From Monosporascus cannonballus (Eukaryota; Ascomycota; Sordariomycetes; Xylariales), in contig QJNS01000013.1 of the NCBI GenBank assembly GCA_004154925.1, positions 514,017 to 578,016 on the forward strand: DNA of 64,000 bases, given 5' to 3'. A program made the translations under genes and the position numbers. Within the stretch, counting starts at the first letter, position 1. Every line of letters starts with the position of its first letter. Shown piece after piece: positions 33,401 through 47,700 of the stretch. The notes beneath the pieces were generated by a model. That model ran no database searches. It worked only from the letters and a program-made list of their open reading frames with translations, and was not told where the DNA came from.

Positions 33401-35117
33401 AATAAGGAGTCAGGTACAGCCAGGGGGAATACACGCCAGAGGCCCCATGTGTGAAAATAGAGTTTAGGGCGGTTTTACTGCGTAGACGCCCAAGGGGTGG
33501 TGCCATGGCCCTATCTCCCAGCGGGGTGTTAGTGCCTAGCCGTCCCACTGTAAAGCTCAATACGAGCATCCCATTGGATGTTCTTGTAATTACTTTGGTG
33601 CCAAGGCGAGACTCCGACCTCAAGTTACTGCCCAACCTGGCGGGCGTCTCATTCCATTCATTATTATCAACAACGATAGCGTCATCGACCACGGCATTCA
33701 TTGCATCGAATACATCACTACTTCAAATCGCGATTTCGAGTCGTTCTTCGGCTATTTGGCCAGTTAACTCTCGACTAGGGAAAATAGAGCCCTATAGCGT
33801 ATAGTCAAAAAATGAACACAATGACACATGGCCGTCATTTCACGCTGCTCATTAAATAAATATGATGCAGCTTCCGTGAGCCGCCGTGGTGAAGAGGACT
33901 TTACTGGAAGTTCAGTACCACATTCGGCGAATGGATAGTACGGATCATGGCGACGTCCATTCCATTATGGATTGGATAGCGGCAATGTCTACTCTCACGC
34001 CCTCTGGCTCAGGCAGGCAAAGTGCAAGCGGTGGCAACAGGCGGCAGCGTGGAAGCAGCCACAACGCCCAGGTTAATCTATCTTTACATGAAGTGTGAGA
34101 TCCCGAAGGGGGTTGTTCCGAATATGTCTCGCGGCTGTGGTGGACTCCACCATCCACTCTGAGATAGGCGTACTGATGAGACGTGAAGGTCGGTGCATCC
34201 AGTTGTATCAGGGCCCGAAAGTCGTGGGACATACCTGCCTTCCTACGTCCCGGAGCATGTAGCTGAGGTGCGGATGCCAGAAAAGACGTTTTAAGCTGAT
34301 TGTACAGACATACAACGGAGGTCTAGCCTCGCCCGTCATGAGGTGATCAACATTATGCTGACGTCTCCTCTCACCCTTTACGTCCTGTGTACATGATTAC
34401 TTCATTGTTAGTTTTGATACATAGATATCAGTGATGGCTTATGCTGACGGAGGTACAGCCATTCCCCTGTTATTTTGGCTTGTTTGCGCCGAAGTTTGTC
34501 TTTGCGGACATCCCCAACGGCCCGCGAATCAAGTTCTACCCTCCGCCTATCTCTGTAGGACTCTTCGCAAACTGGAGAGCTGGGCTCTCTCCCTGTGTGT
34601 AATATCAGTCACGCTAGCTTTCAGACTTGACTCTGGACGGGAGAGCCTCATTTTACACTAGAGCTCCTGTGGTGGCGTTATACCAGTTAACGCGCAGCTT
34701 CCAAGGAGGTCCAACAAAGAAATGATCGAGATATTAGCTCTGGGTCTTGACACTAGAGTGTGTCCGGACATGGAGCATGCCTGCGCCTGAATCCTTCTCA
34801 AAAATGGAAACATGATGATTATCCCTGGGCTTTCGGTCACCGAAGAACCGAACTAGCCGGACCGCTGCCCCACGGTAATAGTTACGATAGGGATGCCATT
34901 GGGGTGTGTACCTTGGCCGATTTTACAGCCCACGCCCCTGAGCTGTCTGACTGGGATTTTGGACATGGACAGGGCTATTGTGGGAATCGCCGGCTGGCAG
35001 GCTCCCGAGCTGCATGTAATATATATATGAGAGAGAAACTCTGTTCGTCCAGGTCCAATATGGGCAAGAGGCCCTTGATCATACCATCGACATCGACGTT
35101 CGCTACCGTTTAACAAT
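30423..35117. other. Long spacer between multicopper oxidase and polyketide synthase
   Basis: About 4.7 kb. It contains a short CT run near 31266-31278 and a TATATATAT stretch at 35020-35028, about 90 bp before the synthase ATG, which could serve as its TATA element. I find no conserved protein, although there are frames of about 115 codons near 33350-33800 on both strands that I do not recognise. Confidence 0.5.
35020..35028 (+). promoter_or_regulatory. Possible TATA element of the polyketide synthase gene
   Basis: TATATATAT about 90 bp upstream of the ATG at 35118. The position is right for a TATA element, but alternating TA is low-complexity, so confidence is modest. Confidence 0.35.
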
Positions 35118-38100
35118 ATGGCAGACCAGATGGCTTTTCTCCTCTTTGGGGACCAGTCCCTCGATACTTATGGGTTTCTGGCGGATTTCTATAGGCGAGG
35201 GAATCCTAGCCTTCTTTCCAAGGAATTCCTACGCCGGGCTGGCGAAGCGCTCAAAGATGAGGTAGAAAACTTGCCGCGAGTACACCGCCAGAGGATACCA
35301 GTCTTCAGAACGATACAACAACTCAATGAGAAATATCACGGTTTGAGTATCAAGTATCCTGGCATTGATAGTGCATTGCTTTGTATAGCACAACTGGCAC
35401 ATTATATCGAGTATGGTCATGTCATAGAGCCCACGTCATGGTTCTGAAACACTGCTAACGGTAGACTAGTCGATCTGAGAAGGAATATGAAGACTGCACG
35501 ACAGCGGGGAATAGGTTCCTCTCGGGACTGTGCACTGGTCTCTTTGCGGCGACGGCCATCGCCTCCAGTCCATCTCTCTCATCACTACTTCCAATCGCCG
35601 TCCAGATCGTCTTGATGGCATTCAGAACCGGGTCCCATGTCGCGTCACTAGCAGAGAGGCTTAGTCCGACGAAGGAAAAGTCAGAGAGTTGGACACACAT
35701 CGTGGCTGGAGCTAAGGAAGCTGATGCAAAGGCTATATTGGCAGACTTCAATGAAGCGGAGGTGAGAGAGAAGCCCCTTACCGAAACATTTTATGTGGTA
35801 GCGGAAGCTGATGTCGGATTAAGGGAATCCCATTAGCTTCCCAAGCTTATGTAAGCGCCATCTCCGCAACTAATATAGCGGTCTCGGGCCCGCCTGCGAC
35901 GTTGGAGTCCCTTTTCGAGAGGGACTTATTCGAATCAAAGCCGACTGCCATTCCAGTATTCGGTCCATACCACGCTCCCCATCTGCATTCGCCGGTGGAT
36001 GTCGAGAAATTGCTTCGGCTCAACGACGAGTCTGTGACGACGGCTCTCGCTGAGTCAAGTCCCCGGAGCCCGATCGTGTCTTGTGTCACAGGGGTTCCTT
36101 TTCCGCAGACAGACACCAAAGCCCTCCTGGTCGCTGTCGTCCACGAGATCTTGAACGAGCCATTGTTCTTTCACAAAGCCCTCAGTGGCAGCGTTAATGG
36201 CGCACGGAATTTTCAAGGATCACGAGCTTTGGTAATTCCATGTGGCCCGACGCACGCCGCAAGTACGCTGGCAAATGTGCTGAAGTCGCAAACGAACCTT
36301 GAGGTAGTGCTGCGATCGCCTCCCCAAATCTCGCGCGAGAGCAGTGCGAGGGTCATCGGAAACCATGGATCTACAGGAAAATGCAAGCTTGCCATTGTCG
36401 GCATGGCTGGGCGCTTTCCAGACTCGAATAGCCATGAAGCGCTCTGGGAGCTGTTGGAGAAGGGTATCGATGCGCATCGTGTTGTGCCCGCAGATCGATT
36501 CCCGGTCGAAACCCACTTCGACCCTACTGGCAAGGCCATCAATACTAGTCATACCCCTTACGGCAATTGGATTGAACAGCCGGGTCTCTTTGACCCCCGA
36601 TTTTTCAACATGTCGCCCCGTGAAGCCTTTCAGACCGACCCCATGCAGCGTATGGCCTTGATGACGGCTTATGAAGCTCTCGAGATGTCTGGCTACGTAC
36701 CAAACCGTACGCCTTCTACTCGGTTAGATCGCATTGGCACTTTCTACGGGCAGACGTCCGATGATTGGCGTGAAATTAACGCCGCACAGGAAGTGGACAC
36801 CTACTTCATCACAGGAGGAGTGCGTGCTTTCGGCCCTGGTAGAATCAATTACCACATGGGCTTTAGCGGGCCAAGTTTGAACATAGACACGGCTTGTTCG
36901 TCGAGTGCAGCGGCTTTGCAGGTTGCATGTACCTCCTTACGGGCGAAGGAATGCGACACCGCCGTTGTGGGCGGTTTGTCGTGTATGACCAACTCGGATA
37001 TTTTCTCGGGTCTCAGTCGCGGCCAGTTTCTATCCAAGGAGAATAACTGCAACACATTCGACAATGATGCAGACGGTTATTGTCGAGCTGATGCGTGTGC
37101 GTCAGTTATCGTCAAGCGCCTAGACGACGCACTCGCAGATAAAGATAACATCCTAGCCGTCGTTCTTGATACCCAGACGAATCACTCCGCCGACGCCATC
37201 TCCATCACGCACCCCCATGGACCCACGCAATCCCTTCTGTCATCAGCAATACTGGATGAGTCTGGCGTTGATCCACATGACGTGGATTATGTTGAGATGC
37301 ATGGGACTGGTACTCAAGCCGGAGACGGTACCGAGATGATCTCTGTCACCGATATCTTCGCTCCCGCCAACCGACACAGGCCGGCTGATCGACCCCTCTA
37401 CCTTGGTGCTGTGAAGTCAAACGTTGGTCACGGTGAGGCTGCTTCTGGCGTTACGGCACTCATCAAGGTCTTGATGATGCTAAAAAAGAATGCCATTCCA
37501 CCTCACATTGGTATTAAAAAGGACATCAACAAGACTTTCCCTACAGATCTAGGCGAGCGCGGTGTCAATATTGCTTTCCACAAGACGCCGTTCGTTCGAA
37601 GGGACGGAAAGCCTCGTCGAGTGTTCGTGAACAATTTCAGCGCTGCTGGTGGTAACACTGGTCTGCTTCTAGAGGATGGCCCCCGCCAGAAGGCTGCCAT
37701 TGCTGATCCTCGCAGCTACCATGTCGTCACTGTAACGGCCAAATCAAAGTCTGCCATGATCCGCAACGCTCAGAACTTGGTGAAGTGGATGGAGGAAAAC
37801 CCCTCGACCTCCGTCTGCCACGTCGCCTATACGACTACTGCCCGCCGAATTCAGCACTACTGGCGCATGAATGTCACTGCTACTAGTCTCTCTGAAGCTC
37901 AGCAGGCAATCAAGGAGCGTTTGAAGTCCAATTTTATTCCCGTATCCCCAGAGCAGCCTCGAGTGGCCTTTATGTTTACCGGACAGGGCTCACACTATGC
38001 CGGCATTGGCAGGGAGTTCTATTCGCATTACTCCGTCTTCCGCCAGGCTATTGACGAATATAACCAGCTCGCCATCATCCACGGTTTTCCGTCATTCTTA

Positions 38101-41100
38101 CCCTTGATCGACGGCGGTGAGCCAGACGTTCAAAAACTTTCTCCCGTCATTGTCCAGCTAGGCTTGGTTTCATTCGAAATGGCCCTCGCCAGACTGTGGG
38201 CTTCATGGGGAGTCCAGCCAGGGGTAGTCTTGGGACACAGCTTAGGTGAATATGCTGCCCTCCATGTCGCAGGCGTCCTCTCCGCCAGCGATACCATCTA
38301 TCTTGTGGGCGCTCGTGCTAGGCTTCTTGTTGAGAAATGCACTGCAGGTACTCATGCCATGTTAGCTGTGCAGGGATCTGTTGATGCTGCATCTGAAGCT
38401 CTACGGGCACGCGCCGGATCCACGAACGTTGCTTGCATCAACGGCCCTAGAGAGTCAGTTCTAAGTGGCACCTCTACAGAGATCTCCGAGGTCGCCGAGC
38501 TGCTTGCTGGTGCCGGCTTCAAGTGCACCCAACTCAAAGTGCCCTTCGCGTTCCACTCTGCTCAAGTTGAACCCATTTTGGACGACTTTGAAGACCTCGC
38601 AAGGGCTGTTCGGTTCCACGCACCGAGTATACCCATCATCTCTCCCCTTCTCGGTAAACTTGTGGAGGGCGTACCAATCAATGCCAATTACCTACGAAAC
38701 CATGCACGAGAGGCCGTGAACTTCTTGGGTAGCCTCGTCTCGTCTCAGCAGTCTGGTGTTATTGACGAGAAAACGGTGTGGCTCGAAGTTGGTCCTCATC
38801 CAGTATGTATGAACATGGTAAAGGCAGCTTTTGGGGCTGCTACCATAGCCGTTCCGACTCTGCGGCGTAACGAGCAAGCTTACAAGACCCTGAGCGCCAC
38901 CTTGTGCACGCTCCACTCGGCTGGCATAAATTTAGACTGGAACGAATACCATCGCGACTTCGATGCTTCAGTTAGGTTACTCGATATACCGGCATACTCC
39001 TATGACCTGAAGAACTACTGGCTTCAGTACGAAGGCGACTGGTGTCTAACCAAGAACCGCGGTGCTCTTACTGCTTCCGTTAAGACTCTCGAGGCGTCCA
39101 AACCAAAGCTCTCCACTACTACGGTCCATAAGGTTACGAAAGAAGAGGTCAAGGACGGCATTGCGTTTATTGACGCCGAGACCGAGATGACGGAGGAGAA
39201 TATGCGCAAAATCTGCACTGGCCATATGGTCAATGGCAATGCTCTCACACCGTCTAGTCTCTATGGTGATATGGCCTTGACAATCTGCGAGTATGCCTAC
39301 AAATTGCTCCGTCCCGAGTCCGAGGATATTGGCATGAACGTTGGCCATATGGAATGTCCCAAGACTCTCCAGTTCGACACGAAAGCTAAGAGTCAGATCT
39401 TGCGCATGCATGTCAAGGCTAATGCTGCGGAAAACATCGCCGAAATCACGTGGACCACAGGCGAGGGCCCACAGAGGACGGAACACGCCAACTGCAAGGT
39501 CATCTACGGTGATAATGAAGAATGGCTCGGCGAGTTCGAGCGGGTTAACTATCTGATCAAATCGAGGATAGACGCACTGAAAGCTGCCGAGGAGCGCGGT
39601 GATGCTTCCAAGATTGGCCGGGGCCTTGCGTACAAGCTATTTGGCGCCCTTGTAGATTACGATCGTCGGTACAAAGGTATGGAGTCTGTCATCCTTGACA
39701 GTGCAACTTGTGAAGCCACAGCGAAGGTCGTCTTCCAAACTTCGGCCGAAGATGGTAATTTCCACACGGCGCCCTACTGGATCGACTCTGTCTGCCACAT
39801 TTCCGGGTTCATTTTGAACGGCACAGATGCGGTTGATTCTCGTGAACAAGTCTACATCTCTCATGGTTGGGGCAGCATGAGATTTGCTGAACGTCTCGAC
39901 CCTTCCAAGACATACCAGACCTATATCCGCATGCAAAGCGTTAAGGGGTCCAAGATGATGGCTGGTGATTCGTATATCTTCGATGGCAACAGGCTCATCG
40001 GTATCGCAGGCGACATCCGTTTTCAAGCTATTCCGCGGAAAGTCCTTAACATTGTCCTCCCTCCTCAGGGTGCCGCTGCTGCTACCCCTGCCCGGGCTAC
40101 ACCACCTGCTAAGCCTACTCCTGCTAAAGCTCCTGTCAAAGAGCGGAAGCAAGTTACGTCTGCTAATCTCGGGGCCGTCAACACGAGGCTCGCGAAGACT
40201 TCGGTTGTCGGGCAGGTCATGGACATCGTTGCTAAGGAGACGGGCGTCAGCCATGACGAGCTGGCTGATAATATTGCCTTTACCGATCTTGGTGTAGACT
40301 CGTTGATGGGCCTTACTATCAGTGGTCGCCTGCGCGAGGAACTTGAGCTCAGCATTGACTCTCATGCCTTCAACGACCACGCCACCATTGGCGTTTTTAA
40401 AACTTTCCTAGCCCAGTTCGAATCGGCTGCCTCACCTTCTTCACCTACTATTACCGGATCGGTCAGATCTAGTGGTGCTTCAGCTAGTGATGACGAAGAG
40501 GACCTTGAATCCGACTCCAACGTCACTACGCCATCAGAGGATACTGACAAAGGTTCATTCAAAAGGGGCGCTGCGCAAGAAGATAGTAACGATGCTGAAC
40601 TCCGACAAATTGTTCGCGAAACTATCTGCGCTGAGATGGGCGTGGAGGTGGAGGAGATTATTGCCGCGCCTGACTTAGCTGCCCTTGGCATGGATTCCCT
40701 CATGACTCTATCTATCCTCGGCATACTCCGCGAAAGGACTGGTCTTAGCATTCCGTCCGACCTTCTAGGCCACAATCCATCTCTTAAGGAGATCGAGAAG
40801 ACCCTCGGAATTGCGGACAAGCCCAAGCGTGCTGCTCCAACCCCTAAACCCAGTGTCGTCAAAGTACCTAAGATGGAGCCTAAAGCCCAGGCTTCAGCTA
40901 AGGTCGACGCAGCCATTGACGCCTATCCTCACCGGAAGGCTACCTCGGTTCTGCTCCAAGGGAACCACCGCACAGCTAAGAAGCAACTCTTTATGATCCC
41001 GGACGGAAGTGGTAGCGCAACGTCCTATACCGAGATTGCCGACCTCGGCCCGGAAGTTGCAGTCTGGGGTATGTTCTCTCCATTCATGAAGACACCAGAA

Positions 41101-41721
41101 GAATACAAGTGTGGTGTCTACGGAATGGCCACAAAGTTCATCGAAGAGATGAAGCGTCGCCAACCAGAAGGTCCTTACGCCGTGGGGGGATGGTCTGCTG
41201 GTGGCGTCATTGCATACGAAGTCGTCAATCAGCTTACTAAGGCCGATGAGGAGGTATCTCACCTTCTGATCATCGACGCTCCCTGCCCGATTACTATCGA
41301 ACCTTTGCCGAAGGGCTTACATGCGTGGTTCGCTTCCATCGGCCTGCTCGGTGAAGGGGACTCTGAGAGTGCGAAGAAAATCCCTGATTGGCTGCTTCCT
41401 CATTTTGCCGCCTCGGTTACCGCCCTGTCTAACTACACGGCGGAGCCTATCGCCAAAGAGAAATGTCCAAAGGTCATGGCTATCTGGTGCGAAGATGGCG
41501 TCTGCAAGCTGCCCACCGACCCCCGACCTGACCCGTATCCAACAGGCCATGCCCTGTTCTTACTCGATAACCGGACAGACTTCGGTCCCAACCGCTGGGA
41601 TGAGTACCTGGACATTGAAAAGATGACTTTCCGTCACATGCCTGGGAACCACTTCTCGATGATGCATGGAGATCTGGCTAAGCAATTGGAGGGTTTCTTG
41701 AGGGAGGCCATGCAGGCTTAG
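35118..41721 (+). CDS. PKS1: Non-reducing polyketide synthase, tetrahydroxynaphthalene synthase type
   Basis: Exons are 35118-35420, 35465-35761 and 35824-41721, giving 2165 residues, the normal size for DHN-melanin synthases. Domains in order: SAT with GLCTG (about 120-380), ketosynthase (from about 387, active Cys557 in DTACSSSAA), malonyl-CoA acyltransferase (GHSLGEY, about 1003), product template (catalytic His in CTGHMVNG, about 1333; Asp in YWIDSVCH), two acyl carrier proteins (LGVDSLMGL about 1690, LGMDSLMTL about 1821) and thioesterase/Claisen cyclase (GGWSAGGV about 1990, GNHF near the end). The product-template block VYISHGWGSMRFAE is typical of synthases making 1,3,6,8-tetrahydroxynaphthalene from malonyl-CoA. 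The first intron (44 nt) has alternative boundaries; the choice given keeps frame. The regulator and SDR downstream support a melanin role. Confidence 0.95.
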
Positions 41722-44700
41722 ATTGACCGATATGGGTGCTAGCTAGCCCTTTTTCCTGACGCCGACGATGACAGGAGACCCTGTATCATCCCGGCCTATC
41801 AGTTATTCATCGCTTGAACAGAGGATCCTTCCTCGCGCATATATGTTCAAGACCTGGAAGGTATGGGTTTTCTCAGTGGATGAATTTTGGGAGGCTTTTG
41901 AAGGAATCCGGGGCCAATGACGACTGTTACGACTCTAGATAGAAACTGATACTCTACACAGGAGTACGATCTGTGATATAATACCAACCTTCACTACATA
42001 GAATGGAATTTCCTGTTGCCTCAGAAAGCGGACCTGATGCTATTGCAGTTGAGTGATATCGCAATGCGGCCATAACCACTGGATAGATGATGATTTTATG
42101 GCATAGTGCAACAGCCGCGCCACCAGAGGCTGCCATCCCATGTCTATAGATAAATCTTCTAGCGCACCGCCCATCCGCGAATGGCTTCCGTCCATCTACA
42201 GCTTTCCCTCCCATTCTTCGTCGACCGCGATGTGCCCCCAACACTCCGCCATTCATTCTCGCATAGAGGTCTACACGTCTCACCTCTTCCCTTGGTACTC
42301 AAGGCACCGCAAATCACTACCAGGTTACACACCATACAAGTAGGAGGGTATACTACTCTCATGTTTATCGTAGTTTCCGAAAGCCCCGCCGAGTCGCAAG
42401 GAGCACGCCTCGCAATCGCATTTCAAGTGCAGCCGCGGAACGGTCTCCGGAGCACAAGCGTCGGCCCTGACTGGACCGTCACCAGACGTGTCGCGGGCCG
42501 TGGAAACTCCGCCTAGGAGATTTCGCCCGCCTCCCCCAATGATGCCGTCGCGCCCTCTATACCACAGTAATTTGGCCGTGTAGCAGCTGGGTTCTCTTAC
42601 TCTCATGACCCGGCACTTCTAAGCCCACACCGCTCTGCTCTGCTCTGCTCTGCGTTGTGCTATAGCTGCGCGATATCGTGGAACACAGGGGCAACACTAA
42701 CTAATCTGCTCCACTTCGGCAGTCCGCATGGGGAATTCCCCAACCTAGCCTAGCTTCGTGACTCGCACGACCCGAGGGCCTGCCGCCGGGCGGGTTGGAG
42801 TGCGACGCGGCCAGCACGATAGGGCACGAACCCGAGTTCGCGACATGAGCAGCCAAGCCGATTAACATGTGCCACGGTGAGGGTCAGATGCGACTGGTCG
42901 GCGCCCCTTGTCCTGTTCGAGTGTCCCCCGTCTAGACAGCTCGATAGGCACCGCGACAACTGCGGGAAGGAGGAGGCTTTGTCACCCGCATCGCTGGCTG
43001 AAGAAAAGAGCTCCGTTTCCGCAGCTTGCTGGACAGTTGGCACGACCCGTTGACTCTCGGATGCGTCGACTCAATGCGGTAAGGAGGATCACGTTCGTGA
43101 CCGTCTCACGTCACCCAGCAGAGCCCACGACGAACGCCCCATCGGGCATTTTAGACCCCGTGTAAGGGAAAGATGGGGAGTGGGCTAAACAGACTTCTGT
43201 GCGACTCTTCCTGCAATTCAGATGACGGCAAGTTGCATTACCACGTTTTGATCGACCGCTTCCTTCTTTACCGCCGCCGGTCCCTCCCCCACCCTTTCCT
43301 CTCAGTTCCCGCCCTGGCCCCAGATGCCATTCGCGTGGGAAAAGGGCGTATGAGAGGACATGCCCAAGGCAGATAGCACGCCCTACCGCATCAAATAGTT
43401 GAGATAGCGCGGTAAGGGTAGGGCCCCCGGGGGGTCCCCATCTCATCGCGAGCAAATCAGCAGCGCAGATCATGAGCGGTTCGTTGTTGTTGTGGGGGGC
43501 CTTAACGTGAATGGGTAGGCATCTGGTCGCGGCATTTCGACCCTCTCAGTCCCTGCGGGATAGTCAAGCTCTGACGACATTTCGGCGGAATCCCTGCAGC
43601 AGTATCAGCGACGCATATCGTTACGTGACACTGATACTGCGCCTATGCTCGAGTGGGAAGCTTTTTGTTACTCAGGTGCATGAGCGTCTGCTTCGTTGAC
43701 GTCAGGACTCGCGGTGAGCTTGCAGCTCGTAGGCTCGTAGCTCGAAGCTCCTCGGCGTGACAAACGCGCGTTCGTTCGTCCGTTGCTGCGCAACGTCATG
43801 CTTGCAACGACACTTCAGCCTTGTCTCACCCCTGATTGGCTGGGGCACGTAAATTTCATGCTGGAGATGCACAACAACCGCTTTTGGCTACGCGGGTAGG
43901 AACCTCTCTCTGAGACAGTCAGGCTTCCCTTGCCTAGTTTGCCAGAAGCTTTTATGCTTCTTCTCTTGGAAAAGTTAATTGGGTGAATCCTTGGGATTTG
44001 GAGTGAGATCAAGTAGGCTTCCTCGACCTTCCCGATATAGGTCGCCTTCGACGCACAGTACAACTCAACTGGAGGGGAGCCGGGGGATACGATGGCAGCG
44101 ATAAGGAATTGGATATGCTATTTTATCGGGTGAATATATACGTGCCCTGCATGCATTGCATGCATGCGCGATAGATGATTCGATGCAATGCTCAGTAGCG
44201 GCCGACTTCTTTTCGGCTCGAACTAACTGGGCGTGCATGGTATACCTACGCGTGCCCGTATTGTCCTTTTCGTATCCGTATTAGACCTGTCGTGGCTGAC
44301 TTGGTACTATCACCGCCAGAGGAAGCTGTAAAACAGCAAGAGACACGGCTAATCATCGATCGCAGATATCTTCCCAGGCAATGTAATCTACCGCTGTGTC
44401 ACAGAACGGGGAAGTCTCGAAGTCGGAGGGTGGTAGGTCGAAGCCGACTGCAAGTACTCCAAGACTCCTGGAAAGTTTTCCGTCTAGGCGCATTACAATT
44501 CTTGCGTAAGGGCCCGAGGGAACCACAAGGATTCGTACATATTTATCCACCCAGAAAGTGTCCCTGTCATTGAACCCCCCCCCCTCCCCAGGAAGGAATG
44601 CGTAACACGAACGAGCACACTCAGAGAATGGGTTTGCGACGCCCGCTAGTCCTTATGCTCAGTAATGTTAAGTCGCTACTAATGCTTCTGTTCGTGGTAT

Positions 44701-47700
44701 CAAAGGGGCCGTGAAGAATCCCAAGTAAGCTATCTGGCATTTCTATTAAGTTTTAGTGATCCTCTAAGTTTACGGATAGGGCACCTTTGTAACTTGGAGT
44801 GCAGCCTCGGGAAAACAGAGAGCTTAGCTACCTTAAAAGAATATTCAGAATTAGAACTACGGCTAGAAACTCGTCGCCAGGGCGATGTGGATGGCAAACG
44901 AGAACAGTTAGGATCGAGAAGGGTCGAGATCCTGCACACCATTACTTCTACACCTTTGCTTGAGCATCATGAGGTTCTTATGCGCTCCACAAATTTTTGC
45001 TGGATCCCAACCTCGGCTGTTCACCAGCAACGCTCTTCTGCGCATTGTCCCTATTCGTATGCCCCTGATTGAGTACATTGAGAATTGGGGCCTTGAGGGA
45101 GGTCTTAACATGAATGATCAAGACGCATCAACGGAAGGAGTTCGTAGCTACCTAAACCCCTGTTCGTGCACTGTAGTACAGAGCGGGATGGTTATCACGA
45201 TGGAAACTTGTAGGTTAGGGCTATAGAGTTGCAACTAGCCTCAGTCAGGATGCAAACATGGATCGCCCTAAGCCGCGTGACTGGTCAGCATCTTTAACGG
45301 TCTCCTATTCTGTGGCCCATCTTCCAAGCATGGGTTTATGCATCTGCCCTAACCAATAAGGCTGGTAAGATTGATCTTGCGGCAGGGATTCACCACGTTT
45401 TCTCGAGTTTAACTTGATCGGTATATCGCGTGGAGAGGCAGGCCACGGATCTGGCAGAGCCAGGGTGTCGCACGAACGGAACCTTGCATAATGACTTCGA
45501 CCAAATAGGAATATCGTTGTAGCAATGATACCGTTTCTAGCCTCAAAAGACGAGTATGAACTGTGACTGCTGCTCGTTCTCGTTTGATCCCCCGTACCCG
45601 GTAGGCAACGTTGGCGTTGGCCGCATCCTGCGTTGAGCTATGCCTCGCCTTTCGAGTACAATCTAGCTAGCTAGGCAGCGTAGGAGAATAATACCTGGAT
45701 ACCCCAGTGTAAGACATTAGCACCGCGGCTGAAGGTCCAGACCCATGAAGCTGCTTGGACAGTGTATCGACCTCTAAGGCAGGGGCCTATCATGATCGTG
45801 TCCAACGGAATCTAAATGATCCTGCGCGAGTGGTTAATAGTTGGCAGCACCGGCCGCCGGCTACTTGGATTAAAAGATATCATTAGGTACAGATTACTGC
45901 ATCTTTACCGAAGTGACAAGGGCGACCCAACGCCAAGCTGGGAAGATTCGGTATTCCTAAGCGACGTGTAGCCGGTAGGATAGTAAAGTGGATTTGAGGT
46001 TTCGAATGTAACTTACTGCGGAGGTCTTTCATGGGAAAGCCCCACTTGTCGTAATCCAGATAAATAGGCGGGTCGGGATGTGTTGGTGTGCAGAGAGCAT
46101 TTCACAACCAATGGGACGGGGCCCCTGGCTTGAGTTGCGTCGTTTAAGCTGCTCACTATCCGAACGGAGGGAAGTGAGTCTACTTCAAGCCATGTCCCCT
46201 ATGGTGGTAGTCATTAACCGGCTAGAGGACAGCGAGTAGATGAAGGGACAACCAACAATTATTTTCACCGCTGAAGTTTGGCGCTAGAAAAGCTAACAAA
46301 TCGCCATAGGGCATCTCTTCGAATACCAAACGGCCGGGACGTGACTAAAATCATCATCAGAGTTGATCTGATGGTGGCGAATGCAGGCCTAGGGGTTCGC
46401 ACCACGAGGATAGGCCCACACGGAGACCGAAAACGACAGCGCTGATCGTAACGGAACATGGCTTAAGTCACAGGTCTCCAAGGGCACTTCCATGGGCGAA
46501 GCATATCTCTGCTGGCAAAAGGGACTTAACCGGGTCATGACTCCAAGAACGGGGCGATTGCTTGTGAAAGCTTCCCATGCCCCTGAACCGGGTGAGCAGA
46601 CATAACAACTGCGAGACGAGAATGGGCACCAAAGCGGACGTCCGAGATTGCCAAGCTGACGAAGTACAGCCCGGCTATGGGAGTAAAGGTTGAGTGGGGA
46701 TAGCTTTATCGTACATAGACCCGAGAAGTCTCACGAGCTCACGTCACATCGCGGGTGCAAAGAAGGCGGGAGGGTGACGGGGACCACTTGGTCAACTGCA
46801 AGCCACTTGACCCAAGGTCGCAGCACATTCAAGCTGAGAGCGCCCGCAGGTCCCAGTGAGGTTCGATAGCTTCATAGGCTTAACTAAATAGCTTAAATTG
46901 GGTGGATTATTCATGCAGCTAGCTGGCAACAGGCTCGTGTGTCGTGAGTTTTCAGGAACCGTGGCCATGGCTAAGTTGGCTTGGCCATTGACGGCGCGAT
47001 CAATAAGCGTTGAAAAGACACGCTGAAGAAGGCAGAAAATAGAGTCCTGGAAATGACCGCGAATGGTTAAGAGATATTACGACAAGGGACTGAGTCATCC
47101 AAAGTTAGAGTAAGTGATGATGAGAGTCAAAGGGGAAAAGTATGTGATCTGCGGAAGGAGATGATGAAGCTCCTGTCTTGCCGGGTGTTGCTAATAGGGA
47201 TAAAAGGTTGAAACGCTGGTGGTGGGTAGCCCTCTGTTTTACACCTGCTACAGTGATGTTCCTAGGTTCCGCATACACCAGCTGTTGTTACATACAACGA
47301 TAACTGTATGGATTCCTGTTGTCAGCTTTGTTCTAGTACCCATTCCAGCTAAACATTGGACCCCCGTAATCGATGCATACACGCCTTTCAATATTGGAAT
47401 CGGCCGATATTTATTTACCCAAAACTAGGATCATCACTGTAGACACCTGCAGTTGCCTAGAAGACGGGGCAGAATAACAGTGTTACGCACGGGTTGACTG
47501 CTGTTCCGAACATGTGGGTTTAAACTTCTAACTTACCTCGTAACGTTAACAGATATCTCCAGATGACCACAGGCAGTCCAGGTTTGAATTGACTTCAGGC
47601 GAAATTGCTAATGCTGAGGCTCTGCTACCTAGCTGCCTCGGAACTTACTTATTGACTCCCATGTAGGCGAGATATTTCGAGTGAGATGGCAGCTAAAAAC

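Noticed and set aside
33351..33804. Overlapping frames of about 116 codons on both strands
   Set aside because: Neither translation shows a recognisable domain or splice context. Probably chance frames in a spacer.
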